From an uncultured Peptococcaceae bacterium (GTDB lineage Bacteria > Bacillota > Desulfotomaculia > Desulfotomaculales > Desulfocucumaceae), in the NCBI GenBank assembly GCA_958417755.1, contig CATZDY010000042.1, forward strand, positions 1-20,340: a DNA stretch of 20,340 bases, given 5' to 3'. The notes beneath the pieces are model-generated. The model was not told where the DNA came from. It searched no databases and worked only from the letters and a program-made list of their open reading frames with translations. Below are positions 7,304-14,971 of the stretch, in pieces (the stretch's first letter is position 1; every line of letters starts with the position of its first letter). A program made the position numbers and the translations under genes.

Positions 7304-8404
7304 ATGGGGATCTCAAAGGTATACTATACAGATTTTCATGCAAGTTTCCAAGAAAATTTATTGCAAAAATTAGGGCGTTTGGTTCAAAAGGCTGGTATGG
7401 AAACTATGGACTTTAGTAATAAGTTTGTTGCCATAAAAGTGCATTTTGGAGAGCCCGGAAATCTTGCATATTTACGTCCCAATTATGCCAAAGTGATTGC
7501 TGATATCATTAAAGACCAGGGAGGCAGGCCCTTTTTAACGGATTGTAACACACTGTATGTGGGAAAACGGAAAAACGCCTTAGATCACTTGGATGCTGCT
7601 TACGAAAATGGTTACAATCCCTTTGCCACAGGTTGTCAAGTCATCATTGCAGATGGGATAAAAGGGACGGATGAAGAGTTAGTGCCCATTGAAGGGGAGT
7701 ATGTCAAGCAGGCTAAAATCGGTCGGGCTATTATGGACGCTGACGTATTGGTAACTTTAACCCATTTTAAAGTACATGAGGCTACAGGAATTGGTGGGAC
7801 AATTAAAAATATTGGCATGGGATGTGGTTCCAGAGCGGGTAAAATGGAAATGCATTCCAGTGGAAAGCCTTTTGTAAAACAAGAAATTTGTATTGCCTGT
7901 GGTTCTTGTAAAAAGAATTGTGCTCATGAGGCCATAACCTTTGTGGAACAAAAGGCACAAATCAACCATGATAGATGTGTGGGGTGTGGGCGTTGCATAG
8001 GAGTATGCCCTGTTGATGCAGTTTGCGCAGCAGAAGATGAAGCGTTTGATATCCTCAATCAAAAGATTGCAGAATATACGTATGCTATATTGAAAGACAA
8101 ACCTAACTTCCATATTAGCATGGTAATGGATGTTTCTCCCTATTGTGATTGCCATGCGGAAAATGATGTACCCATTGTGCCCAATGTGGGAATGTTTGCT
8201 TCTTTTGATCCCGTGGCTTTGGATGTGGCTTGTGCTGAAATGGTGAATAAACAACCAGTATTCGAAGATAGTGTGTTAGGAAAAGTAAATCATGAAGGAG
8301 ATTATTTTACAGCAGTGCATCCGGAAACAAATTGGAGAGTTGGCGTTGCCAGTGCAGCGAAATTGGGGCTTGGCAATGAAGAGTATGAGTTAATAAAAAT
8401 TTGA
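7304..8404 (+). CDS. DUF362 domain protein with two 4Fe-4S motifs
   Basis: A 366-aa cytoplasmic protein. Residues about 40-190 match the DUF362 family (KVHFGEPGNLAYLRP, THFKVHEATGIGGTIKNIGMGC). A ferredoxin insert at 195-240 carries CIACGSCKKNC and CVGCGRCIGVCPVDAV, eight cysteines that would hold two 4Fe-4S clusters. The rest (FASFDPVALDVAC, NWRVGVASAAKLGLG) returns to the DUF362 fold. DUF362-ferredoxin proteins are common in anaerobes; their reaction is not established, and electron transfer is the safe inference. AAAGGAG precedes the ATG. It is a single gene with its own promoter and terminator. Confidence 0.88.
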   Translation: MGISKVYYTDFHASFQENLLQKLGRLVQKAGMETMDFSNKFVAIKVHFGEPGNLAYLRPNYAKVIADIIKDQGGRPFLTDCNTLYVGKRKNALDHLDAAYENGYNPFATGCQVIIADGIKGTDEELVPIEGEYVKQAKIGRAIMDADVLVTLTHFKVHEATGIGGTIKNIGMGCGSRAGKMEMHSSGKPFVKQEICIACGSCKKNCAHEAITFVEQKAQINHDRCVGCGRCIGVCPVDAVCAAEDEAFDILNQKIAEYTYAILKDKPNFHISMVMDVSPYCDCHAENDVPIVPNVGMFASFDPVALDVACAEMVNKQPVFEDSVLGKVNHEGDYFTAVHPETNWRVGVASAAKLGLGNEEYELIKI

Positions 8405-8442
8405 TAAAATCTTTTAACACAAAAAGAGTAGTCTTACAATAA

Positions 8443-8476
8443 AGAAAAGCCGCGAATAAATTTTCGCGGCTTTTCT
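8443..8476. terminator. Bidirectional terminator between convergent genes
   Basis: A perfect 14-bp stem (8443-8456 with 8463-8476, core GCCGCGAA/TTCGCGGC) with a 6-nt loop and T-rich flanks on both strands. It separates the DUF362 gene from the stalk-protein gene. Confidence 0.92.
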
Positions 8477-8481
8477 ACTTC

Positions 8482-9612
8482 TTAATGAGTTGTGATTGTT
8501 AAAATATGATTTTCTGTGGTTACGGCATTGGGGTTATTCAATAATAGATTAAATAGTAAAGCTGGAACATAGGCTTTTTTTTCGATTAATTCAGGAGCTG
8601 CGCCTAAAGATTTTATCGGAATTTTTTGAGAGACATTGATGATATTTTTATAATATCCGTCAAAACCTATCAAAGCAGTGCTTCTGACAATTCCATTATC
8701 AAGCACAACATTTTGGGTGTCCTCTTCCCAAGTAACCTTAAAGCCTAAGGTTTCAGCAATTTCTCTTACAGGAACCAATACAACTTCATTGCGTACAATA
8801 GGAGTTCCATTCATAGTTTTCCCATTCACAATAATCGTATTTACATCTGTATCAAGTACAATATTGATTAGGTTATCAAGGGAAGGTTCCTGGGTAGCTG
8901 GAGCAGGATTTTGTGGTGTTACTGGTTCTTGACTTGCTGGAGTATTAAGTAAAACGACTTGATTTGCAGTAGCTTGTGCAGGATAGCTTTCTGCTACCAT
9001 TTCAAACCAGGCCAATAATGTTGTACCTGGCTGTATATCTGTCATAGTCGCAATATTTTTGGTCTTAAATGGTGTAATGGGGGTATCTTTCGTAATTATC
9101 AACGTCAAGGAACCTTCTTGAGTCAAAACCCTGATATTTTCATCTTGATTTTTGGTTACAGTTTGCACAGTTAGCAAAGTTGCGGGTGACTTTGTTTCCA
9201 AATTGGTTAAAATTGCAATGGCTGAAGATTGAGGGGGAAGGCTTTTGGTCATTGCTTTGCTATAATAAGCAGCAATTTTATCTCCCTTTTGTAAGGTGTC
9301 AGCTGAAACAGGGAGCCCCTTTTCATTATCCATAAGAATGGTAGTATCAGATACAACCAAAGTAATTTCTGGCAAGTTTTTATCCTGGGTTTCTAGGGTA
9401 ACCAAATTTTTATTAATCGATGTGATTGTTCCTTGTAGTTTTTCATATTTCTGGATAACAGCTTCTTCCTTTTCAGTGATAATTTGTTGCTCTGCCGAGG
9501 GTTGAGATGTGGATGAGTTGTTTTGGGAATCATTTGCTCCTGCTAAGGAGCTAAAAGATAGGCTCATTGCAATAGCTAAAGCTGCAATACATGTTTTTTT
9601 CAATGGCTTCAT
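8482..9612 (-). CDS. Secreted stalk-domain (Cu-amine-oxidase N-type) protein
   Basis: A 376-aa exported protein. Residues 1-26 are a Sec signal peptide ending near SLAGAN. A low-complexity Ser/Gln segment and then beta-rich repeats follow (about 55-215: LQGTITSINKNLVTLET, LTVQTVTKNQDENIRVLT). A Pro/Gln/Ala linker (about 222-243) precedes a C-terminal stalk domain with the copper amine oxidase N-terminal-like signature (IIVNGKTMNGTPIVRNEVVLVPVREIAETLGF, then VTWEEDTQNVVLDNG). Such domains decorate clostridial cell-surface proteins; no catalytic motif is visible. GGAGG at 9622-9626 supports the ATG. It lies 85 bp after the anti-sigma gene with no clear terminator between, so it may belong to that operon and be a target of the ECF sigma factor. 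Confidence 0.85.
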   Translation of the reverse strand: MKPLKKTCIAALAIAMSLSFSSLAGANDSQNNSSTSQPSAEQQIITEKEEAVIQKYEKLQGTITSINKNLVTLETQDKNLPEITLVVSDTTILMDNEKGLPVSADTLQKGDKIAAYYSKAMTKSLPPQSSAIAILTNLETKSPATLLTVQTVTKNQDENIRVLTQEGSLTLIITKDTPITPFKTKNIATMTDIQPGTTLLAWFEMVAESYPAQATANQVVLLNTPASQEPVTPQNPAPATQEPSLDNLINIVLDTDVNTIIVNGKTMNGTPIVRNEVVLVPVREIAETLGFKVTWEEDTQNVVLDNGIVRSTALIGFDGYYKNIINVSQKIPIKSLGAAPELIEKKAYVPALLFNLLLNNPNAVTTENHILTITTH

Positions 9613-9697
9613 TGATTAAAACCTCCATGATACAATACTTTCTTCCTTAGACTTTTTTTCAATAAAAAGGTTCCGCTTTTGATTGTAGAAAAATTTA

Positions 9698-10474
9698 TTA
9701 ACTGGATTGGTCCTGGTGATGTTTTTTACCATGTTCGTGACGTTTTTCTACTCCTTGCTTATTTCCTTCCTGTTGGCAAGTTGCTATTTGGTCGTGAATT
9801 GTACGCATGCTACAATGTTGATAGTTCTCAAGGGTTGCTGAGGGATCTACTTTTTGCAATCTCAAAATGGCATTGTATTTGCCAAAGGATATACCGTGGG
9901 AGTGTGCTGCCTGGCGTAAATCTTCTGAAATAACGTGACATTCTGTTTGGATATTGGCATATTGAGCCATTACTTGTTTTTTTTCAAAGTTCTGCATGTT
10001 TTTCCAGAGGTATTTTTCCTTTTCTTTGTTATTGGATTGAATTGTAAAAGATATGAATGCATCATTTAAAAGATAACCATTGTCCGCTTCTTCTTCTATA
10101 CACAATGCAATGGCTTCATCATATTTTATATGTTTTAAAGGCAAAGAAGAGATTATATTTTGTCCGTCATCGTTGTAAGCTTGGGCTTGGATGACTCTGT
10201 CAAAAGTATTGAGGGAGAATTCTATGCTGGGGTTGATATCCAAACTAATATAGGCGACCTCTTTGGTATAAGTAAAGTAACCCCAGCTACTGAAGAAGAT
10301 GAGCATTGCACAGCAAAAGGCCAAACAAATACGAAACAAAGGCGTAGATTTTTTATGAATACTGGTATTGTTTTGTATCCTTTGCCGTAAAATACCTTTT
10401 GTTTGGTCAATTAAAGCCTGCTCTGCCTTAATACTATCCAAGGCTGCTTGTAGTTTTTTATGCAGAATAATCAC
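9698..10474 (-). CDS. Membrane anti-sigma factor with RsgI-like outer domain
   Basis: A 258-aa single-pass membrane protein. Residues 1-45 are a cytoplasmic helical segment, 46-66 the membrane helix, and 75-95 match the RsgI middle-domain signature (YISLDINPSIEFSLNTFDRVI). The outer part continues to a His/Lys-rich tail (HEHGKKHHQDQSS). The N-terminus does not look like the RsgI N-terminal domain, so this appears to be an ECF-type anti-sigma with an RsgI-type sensor. The start overlaps the sigma gene end by 17 bp, which implies translational coupling and sigma/anti-sigma pairing. The best start is GTG at 10474, but its G-run is unusually close; a CTG three codons later would be better spaced. 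Confidence 0.8.
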   Translation of the reverse strand: MIILHKKLQAALDSIKAEQALIDQTKGILRQRIQNNTSIHKKSTPLFRICLAFCCAMLIFFSSWGYFTYTKEVAYISLDINPSIEFSLNTFDRVIQAQAYNDDGQNIISSLPLKHIKYDEAIALCIEEEADNGYLLNDAFISFTIQSNNKEKEKYLWKNMQNFEKKQVMAQYANIQTECHVISEDLRQAAHSHGISFGKYNAILRLQKVDPSATLENYQHCSMRTIHDQIATCQQEGNKQGVEKRHEHGKKHHQDQSS

Positions 10475-10940
10475 CCCCCAAGCTTTTCTCTAACATTGAT
10501 TTGGCTCTGGCCAACCAAGTATAAATAGTATTGACTCGTTTATTTAAAATTTTAGCAATTTCTACTGCTGTATATTGTTCGTAAAAATAAAGATAGATCA
10601 CTGCTTTATATTTAGGGGGTAGGGAGAGAACAGCTTGAAAAACATCATCATAGTCATGAGAAATGCTTGAGGGAAGTGCTTCAATATCTTGTAGAGAAAA
10701 AATATCTTTTTTGAAAAAACTTTTACAAAGATCTTTACAACGATTGATGGTCACACGGATAAACCAGGCCTTTTCATGCTCTGCATTGGCAAATTGGGTA
10801 GAAGAAAGGATGTACTTCAAAAATACATCTTGAAATACATCCTCCACATCTTTTTCATTTTTTAGATAAAGAAAACAGATTCGACGTACCATATCAGCAT
10901 ATAAATCAATGACACGGTTGGCCTCGTTTTCTTCTCTCAT
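10458..10940 (-). CDS. ECF-type RNA polymerase sigma factor
   Basis: A 160-aa group IV sigma factor. Region 2 is at about 10-75 (YADMVRRICFLYLKNEKDVEDVFQDVF, with the usual DVFQDVF), and region 4 at about 104-154 (LPPKYKAVIYLYFYEQYTAVEIA, then an HTH with VNTIYTWLARAKSML). Regions 1.1 and 3 are absent, as expected. AAGGAGAG lies 6 nt before the ATG. The gene is 26 bp downstream of the Cys/His-rich protein gene and overlaps the anti-sigma gene. It should direct transcription of an envelope-related regulon, probably including its own operon. Confidence 0.92.
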   Translation of the reverse strand: MREENEANRVIDLYADMVRRICFLYLKNEKDVEDVFQDVFLKYILSSTQFANAEHEKAWFIRVTINRCKDLCKSFFKKDIFSLQDIEALPSSISHDYDDVFQAVLSLPPKYKAVIYLYFYEQYTAVEIAKILNKRVNTIYTWLARAKSMLEKSLGGDYSA

Positions 10941-10966
10941 GTGGCTCTCCTTACTATAAGACTCTA

Positions 10967-11314
10967 CTACTGATTATTACGGTTTCCCTGGTGATGGCCT
11001 CTACCTTTGCCATGATGTCCGTATTGTCCTTCTTGTCCAACATTGTTTTGCATTTGGCACCAAGCCCCTTGGGTTTGGTTACAATAGGCCAAAGAACCAT
11101 CATTTTGGGGACAATTTTCTGGATTAGTACAATTGCCGTTTAAGGGGCAATTGTCAGGGTGTAAACAATACGAATAACCATTCGGGCATGTCGGGCTATT
11201 TGCATTAGTATACGTGTTTGATGGATTATTGGCACCAAATGCAGCCATCCCTGTGGTGGCTAGTAAAAGGGTTAATGTACCCAATAACAGTATGATTTTT
11301 TTCGCTTTTGACAT
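10967..11314 (-). CDS. Secreted Cys- and His-rich small protein, 115 aa
   Basis: An unrecognised exported protein. I choose the ATG at 11314, nine bases after GAGGAG; upstream in-frame ATGs lack a ribosome binding site. Residues 1-28 are a signal peptide (KKIILLLGTLTLLLATTGMAAFGA). The mature part has seven cysteines spaced like repeated small loops (CPNGYSYC, NCPLNGNC, NCPQNDG, AYC, AWC) and ends in a Gly/His tail (GHHGKGRGHHQGNR). The cysteines and histidines suggest disulfide knots or metal binding. It is the first gene of the operon with the ECF sigma and anti-sigma, whose own tail is also His-rich. It may be a sensed ligand, a metal buffer, or a structural product of the regulon. Confidence 0.75.
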   Translation of the reverse strand: MSKAKKIILLLGTLTLLLATTGMAAFGANNPSNTYTNANSPTCPNGYSYCLHPDNCPLNGNCTNPENCPQNDGSLAYCNQTQGAWCQMQNNVGQEGQYGHHGKGRGHHQGNRNNQ

Positions 11315-11327
11315 AGCAATCATCTCC

Positions 11328-11374
11328 TCAAATATGATTGAAAATCGTTTCATTATCAATACGATTGAAAAGCG
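11328..11374 (-). repeat. Direct repeat upstream of the ECF operon
   Basis: TCAAATATGATTGAAAATCG (11328-11347) is repeated imperfectly as TCAATACGATTGAAAAGCG (11356-11374), with 28-bp periodicity, just ahead of the first gene of the ECF operon. It may be an operator or part of the sigma-dependent promoter region. I cannot assign the binding protein. Confidence 0.45.
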
Positions 11375-11436
11375 AAAATCCTTTCAAAAAATTTAGTAAT
11401 TTAAAAATTTATTTCAAACTACCAAGAAATTCCCCA

Positions 11437-12282
11437 TCATTTATTTCCTAATTTATTTTCCAACGATTGAACAGCAGAATCCAGCCAATTCCCCTGGAAG
11501 GATTCAATAGTTCCTTTGTCACATGCATTAGCCAAAGCAGGATCAATGGGTAATCTGGCTAGAATAGGAAGATTAAATTTTTGAGCTGTCTCATCTAAAT
11601 GACTTTCCCCAAATACCTTAATTTCCTTATTACAATCTGGACATTGAAGATAACTCATATTTTCTACAATGCCTAAAGTGGGTACATGCATAATTTCAGC
11701 CATTTTCACTGCTTTTGATACAATCATAGAAACTAATTCCTGGGGAGAAGTTACAATGATAATACCATCTAATGGAAGTGATTGGAATATGGTAAGGGGA
11801 ACATCTCCCGTTCCAGGTGGCATATCCACAAACATATAATCTACTTTGCCCCAAATTACATCAGACCAAAATTGTTTGACTGCTCCTGCAATGATAGGTC
11901 CTCTCCAAATGACTGGATCTGTATCATTGGGAATTAAGAGATTGACGGACATCATTTTAATACCTGTTTTACTTTGTGCAGGGATTAAACCTTGTTCCGT
12001 AGCATCGGCTTTTTGTTTGATGCCGAATATTTTGGGAATAGAAGGACCAGTTACATCTGCATCTAAAATGGCAGTATGATACCCTTTTCGATTCATTAAA
12101 ATAGCCATTAAAGAAGTTACCAGAGATTTTCCTACTCCGCCTTTGCCGCTGACAATGCCAATGACTTTATGAATTTGGCTGAATTCATTTGATTTTTCTA
12201 AAAAATTTTCACTTTCCTGCTGTTCTTTTCCACTACAAGATTCTCCGCATGAACTACAGCTGCTACCACATTCTGTGCTCAT
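11437..12282 (-). CDS. mrp: Mrp/NBP35-type Fe-S carrier P-loop ATPase
   Basis: A 281-aa member of the Mrp/NBP35 (ApbC) family of ATPases that bind and deliver 4Fe-4S clusters. A cysteine-rich N-terminal tail (C5, C9, C12, C16 in CGSSCSSCGESC) is of the NBP35 kind. The deviant Walker A is GKGGVGKS (46-53). VDMPPGTGDVPLT and the C-terminal CPDC (the cluster-binding CxxC at the dimer interface) are present. The ATG at 12282 is chosen over GTG 12297 because AAGGTG lies 6 bases before it. The gene stands between the ECF operon and trxB on the same strand. It probably supports Fe-S protein maturation, in keeping with the many Fe-S proteins in the window. Confidence 0.9.
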   Translation of the reverse strand: MSTECGSSCSSCGESCSGKEQQESENFLEKSNEFSQIHKVIGIVSGKGGVGKSLVTSLMAILMNRKGYHTAILDADVTGPSIPKIFGIKQKADATEQGLIPAQSKTGIKMMSVNLLIPNDTDPVIWRGPIIAGAVKQFWSDVIWGKVDYMFVDMPPGTGDVPLTIFQSLPLDGIIIVTSPQELVSMIVSKAVKMAEIMHVPTLGIVENMSYLQCPDCNKEIKVFGESHLDETAQKFNLPILARLPIDPALANACDKGTIESFQGNWLDSAVQSLENKLGNK

Positions 12283-12509
12283 TTTTTTCACCTTCACTCT
12301 TTAAAATATTTTTATTTTATTAAAGTCTTTAAAAGTCAAAATTTATAATATGCATAAAACTAGTTTACCCTTTTAAAACATGCAAAATTCTCATGATAAT
12401 TATGAAGATATCTTTCAGCCTAAAGCTCTAATCAACAATGTTTATTGTACTATATTTTGGGCATATGTCAATAATGACTCTTTCATAAAATCCGTGTTTT
12501 TTCGTTTTA

Positions 12510-12550
12510 AACATAACAAAAGAAAGGGTTTCCCCTTCCTTTGTTATGTT
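12510..12550 (-). terminator. Terminator-like stem-loop after trxB
   Basis: A 19-bp stem (12510-12528 with 12532-12550) and a 3-nt loop. The two imperfect positions are U-G wobbles on the minus-strand RNA but A-C mismatches on the plus strand, so it acts on the trxB transcript. The trailing U-run is short. Confidence 0.7.
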
Positions 12551-12570
12551 GATTCAATATATAAATATAT

Positions 12571-13485
12571 TTATTGTTCAATATATTTTTCTGCTGCCAT
12601 TGCTGCAATGGCCCCATCTGACACTGCAGTTACCACCTGACGTAATGTTTTGCTTCGAATATCTCCTGCAGCGAACAAGCCGGGTACAGTGGTATTCATT
12701 GTATCATCTGTAATAATATAGCCCCCTTCATCCAACTCTACCATATCTTGAACCAATTCAGTACTCGGGGCATGTCCAATGTAAATAAAAACTCCATTTG
12801 CTTCTAAGGTTTGTATATCACCTGTTTCGACATTTTTTACATCCACAGCTGAAACGATATTTTCTCCTTTGATGGCTTCAATGACACTGTTCAATATAAA
12901 TTCAATTTTGTCATTGTTTTTGGCCTTTTCTTGTACATATTTTGTTGCTCGTAACTCATTTCTTCGATGCACAATATAAACTTTGGTAGCGAATTTGGTT
13001 AAAAATAAAGCTTCTTCCACTGCAGAATCTCCGCCACCTACTACCACTACGGTTTTGTCGCGGAAAAAGGCTCCATCACAAGTGGCACAATAAGAAACGC
13101 CTTTGCCATGAAATTCTTGCTCTCCTTGGAAACCAGGCATTTTGGGTTTTGCCCCACTGGCAATAATTACTGTTTTGGATTGTATCATTCCACTATCAGT
13201 GGTAATGCGAAATACATTATCTGTTTTGGTGAGAAATTGAGCTGCCGTATATTGTATTTCCAATCCAAATCGTTCTGCTTGGGCTAGCATATGATTGGCT
13301 AAATCAGGACCGCTTAATCCTTCTGGAAAGCCGGGATAATTTTCTATTATATCTGTGGTTGCAGCCAAACCACCAGGCATGGCTTGTTCTAACAACACAG
13401 TTTTTAATGCTGCTCTGGCTGCATAGATGCCAGCTGTAAGTCCTGCTGGTCCTCCGCCAATGATAACAATATCATAGGTATCCAC
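12571..13485 (-). CDS. trxB: Thioredoxin reductase
   Basis: A 304-aa flavoprotein of the low-molecular-weight class. It has the FAD motif IIGGGPAGLTAGIYAARA (8-25), the redox-active CATC (C133/C136) in VSYCATCDGAFF, and the NADPH motif VVVGGGDSAVEEA (about 147-159). HRRNELRA is the 2'-phosphate-binding run, and GLFAAGDIR is the C-terminal FAD motif. It reduces thioredoxin using NADPH. I place the start at GTG 13485, nine bases after AGGAGG. The in-frame ATG at 13512 would put that ribosome binding site inside the gene. It is transcribed divergently from meaB. No thioredoxin gene is adjacent. Confidence 0.95.
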   Translation of the reverse strand: MDTYDIVIIGGGPAGLTAGIYAARAALKTVLLEQAMPGGLAATTDIIENYPGFPEGLSGPDLANHMLAQAERFGLEIQYTAAQFLTKTDNVFRITTDSGMIQSKTVIIASGAKPKMPGFQGEQEFHGKGVSYCATCDGAFFRDKTVVVVGGGDSAVEEALFLTKFATKVYIVHRRNELRATKYVQEKAKNNDKIEFILNSVIEAIKGENIVSAVDVKNVETGDIQTLEANGVFIYIGHAPSTELVQDMVELDEGGYIITDDTMNTTVPGLFAAGDIRSKTLRQVVTAVSDGAIAAMAAEKYIEQ

Positions 13486-13526
13486 TGCTGTATTCCTCCT
13501 TTTGACATACAAATGTTTACATCATC

Positions 13527-13546
13527 TTTGGTATATGGTAACCAAA
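13527..13546. repeat. Small inverted repeat in the trxB-meaB divergent region
   Basis: TTTGGT (13527-13532) and ACCAAA (13541-13546) form a short spaced palindrome about 45 bp upstream of trxB. It is a possible operator, but the arms are short and chance is not excluded. Confidence 0.25.
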
Positions 13547-13618
13547 AATTAACTGCTAGTCAACCTAACCTGTGGGAGGCTTGGAAGCAAAGACTGAAAG
13601 AAAATTTTCTGAATACAA

Positions 13619-13646
13619 TTGACAAGATATTAATAAACAGTATAAA
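13619..13646 (+). promoter_or_regulatory. Promoter of meaB
   Basis: TTGACA (13619-13624), a 16-bp spacer and TATAAA (13641-13646). The leader is about 50 nt, ending at GGGAGG (13692-13697). This also argues that the open reading frame upstream of 13705 is not translated. Confidence 0.65.
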
Positions 13647-13704
13647 AAGAATACAGAATAAAATAATGTTATACATTGAGTTGGGGAAACTGGGAGGAAT
13701 AGCA

Positions 13705-14700
13705 ATGTCTTTACACACATTGGAAGGATTATTGCAAGGCTTTCAATCTGGACAAATCAGGGCTTTGGCCCGGGTTATTTCGAAATTAGAAAATGAAGAC
13801 CCTCAGCGGATTGAACTTATGAAGTTTTTGTATCCACTCACTGGGCATGCCCGGGTGTTGGGAGTGACAGGCTCACCAGGGGCCGGGAAAAGCTCTTTAG
13901 TGGATAGGATGATTCATTTTTTACGTCAAACTGGGCAACAGGTAGCGGTGGTGGCTGTGGATCCTAGCAGTCCTTTTAGTGGGGGGGCTTTGTTGGGAGA
14001 TAGGGTGCGGATGCAGGATCATGCCACGGATTCAGGGGTATTTATACGTAGCATGGGTACCAGAGGTAGCCTAGGAGGTTTGGCTAGAAATACCCAAGAT
14101 ACAATCAATGCTTTGGATGCTTTTGGCTTTGATTGGATTATTGTAGAAACTGTGGGGGTTGGACAAGCTGAATTGGATATCATGCATGTGGCGGATATTA
14201 CGTTGGTAGTCCTAACCCCTGGGGCAGGCGATGGGATTCAAACCATCAAAGCTGGAATTATGGAAATTGCCGATATTTATGTAGTTAACAAAGCAGATTT
14301 GTATGGGGCCGCCAATATAGCAGCAGAAATTGAAATGATGTTGGATATGCAATCTGCAAGGGAATGGCACCCACCCGTGGTATTGGTATCAACCTTAAAA
14401 GATGTAGGGTTGTATGAGTTGATGCAAAAAATAGAAGATTATTGGACTTATACAGAGCAAGGGGAAGTGAAAAAAAAGCGAAGGCAGCAGAGATCAAGGG
14501 AAGAAGTGCTGACCATATTGCATGATGAATGGGATTCTCTGGTACAACAATGGATAATGACTGATGATAGTAGCAAAAATAAATTGCTTCAAGTAGCACA
14601 TCGTGAAGTGGATCCTTATACAATAGCCAAAGAAATTATGCATCATGTATTTGCTGAGCAATATAACAGGAATAAAGCCAGGGCGCAAAAAAACAATTAG
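13705..14700 (+). CDS. meaB: MeaB/ArgK-type G3E GTPase
   Basis: A 331-aa GTPase of the MeaB family, a chaperone that protects and reloads adenosylcobalamin-dependent methylmalonyl-CoA mutase (or a related mutase). Walker A is GSPGAGKSS (56-64). VDPSSPFSGGALLGDRVRM (85-103) is the family's switch region, ETVGVGQAE (148-156) follows, and the G4 base-recognition motif is NKAD (195-198). The C-terminal helices are typical. The ATG at 13705 follows GGGAGG by 7 bases; the open frame to 13513 is an artefact with no ribosome binding site. No mutase or epimerase gene is beside it, so the client enzyme must be encoded elsewhere. Confidence 0.92.
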   Translation: MSLHTLEGLLQGFQSGQIRALARVISKLENEDPQRIELMKFLYPLTGHARVLGVTGSPGAGKSSLVDRMIHFLRQTGQQVAVVAVDPSSPFSGGALLGDRVRMQDHATDSGVFIRSMGTRGSLGGLARNTQDTINALDAFGFDWIIVETVGVGQAELDIMHVADITLVVLTPGAGDGIQTIKAGIMEIADIYVVNKADLYGAANIAAEIEMMLDMQSAREWHPPVVLVSTLKDVGLYELMQKIEDYWTYTEQGEVKKKRRQQRSREEVLTILHDEWDSLVQQWIMTDDSSKNKLLQVAHREVDPYTIAKEIMHHVFAEQYNRNKARAQKNN

Positions 14701-14719
14701 AATGATTGATGGATGGAAT

Positions 14720-14748
14720 TTGAAACATAGATGATTTCCTTATATACT
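14720..14748 (+). promoter_or_regulatory. Promoter of the UPF0173 hydrolase gene
   Basis: TTGAAA (14720-14725), an exact 17-bp spacer and TATACT (14743-14748). Transcription would start near 14755, giving a leader of about 217 nt. Confidence 0.65.
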
Positions 14749-14800
14749 TTTTACAGGGATTTAAGGGATTTTATAATGAATTAACCCCAAAATAAAATGA

Positions 14801-14907
14801 CTCCCCTGTGCTTTGTCCATACAGGATGAAGAAACGTAAGGGCAATGACCCGGCGAGGCTGGTAGGGTAAGTGTATGATAAACAAGGTGGAAGAACCAAT
14901 CATGATT
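14801..14907 (+). promoter_or_regulatory. Candidate structured leader RNA, class not recognised
   Basis: Within the long leader of the UPF0173 gene, this stretch is more G/C-rich than its surroundings and offers competing pairings. CCTGT (14805-14809) pairs with ACAGG (14821-14825). Alternatively CTTTGT plus CATAC (14811-14822) pair with GTATG plus ACAAGG (14873-14887), closing a domain that contains GGG-CAATGA-CCC (14840-14851). The two folds exclude each other, as in riboswitches. It matches no riboswitch consensus I know. There is no obvious terminator before the start codon, so any control would be translational. Confidence 0.35.
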
Positions 14908-14971
14908 AACCATGGATTCACACCTATACGGATTGATAAAATTCCAAATTTTGAGATGGGAGGGTATGATA

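Noticed and set aside
11315..11359. Upstream ATGs of the Cys/His-rich protein
   Set aside because: They lie in the direct-repeat region or directly against the ribosome binding site; ATG 11314 gives a normal signal peptide.
11328..11374. Start of a CRISPR array
   Set aside because: Only two imperfect copies, with a spacer under 10 bp; no array and no cas genes.
13513..13704. N-terminal extension of MeaB
   Set aside because: It has no ribosome binding site, contains the likely promoter, and does not resemble the family; ATG 13705 has GGGAGG.
14840..14890. tRNA or known riboswitch (c-di-GMP, SAM, TPP, cobalamin)
   Set aside because: No cloverleaf, and none of the conserved core sequences of those classes could be matched.
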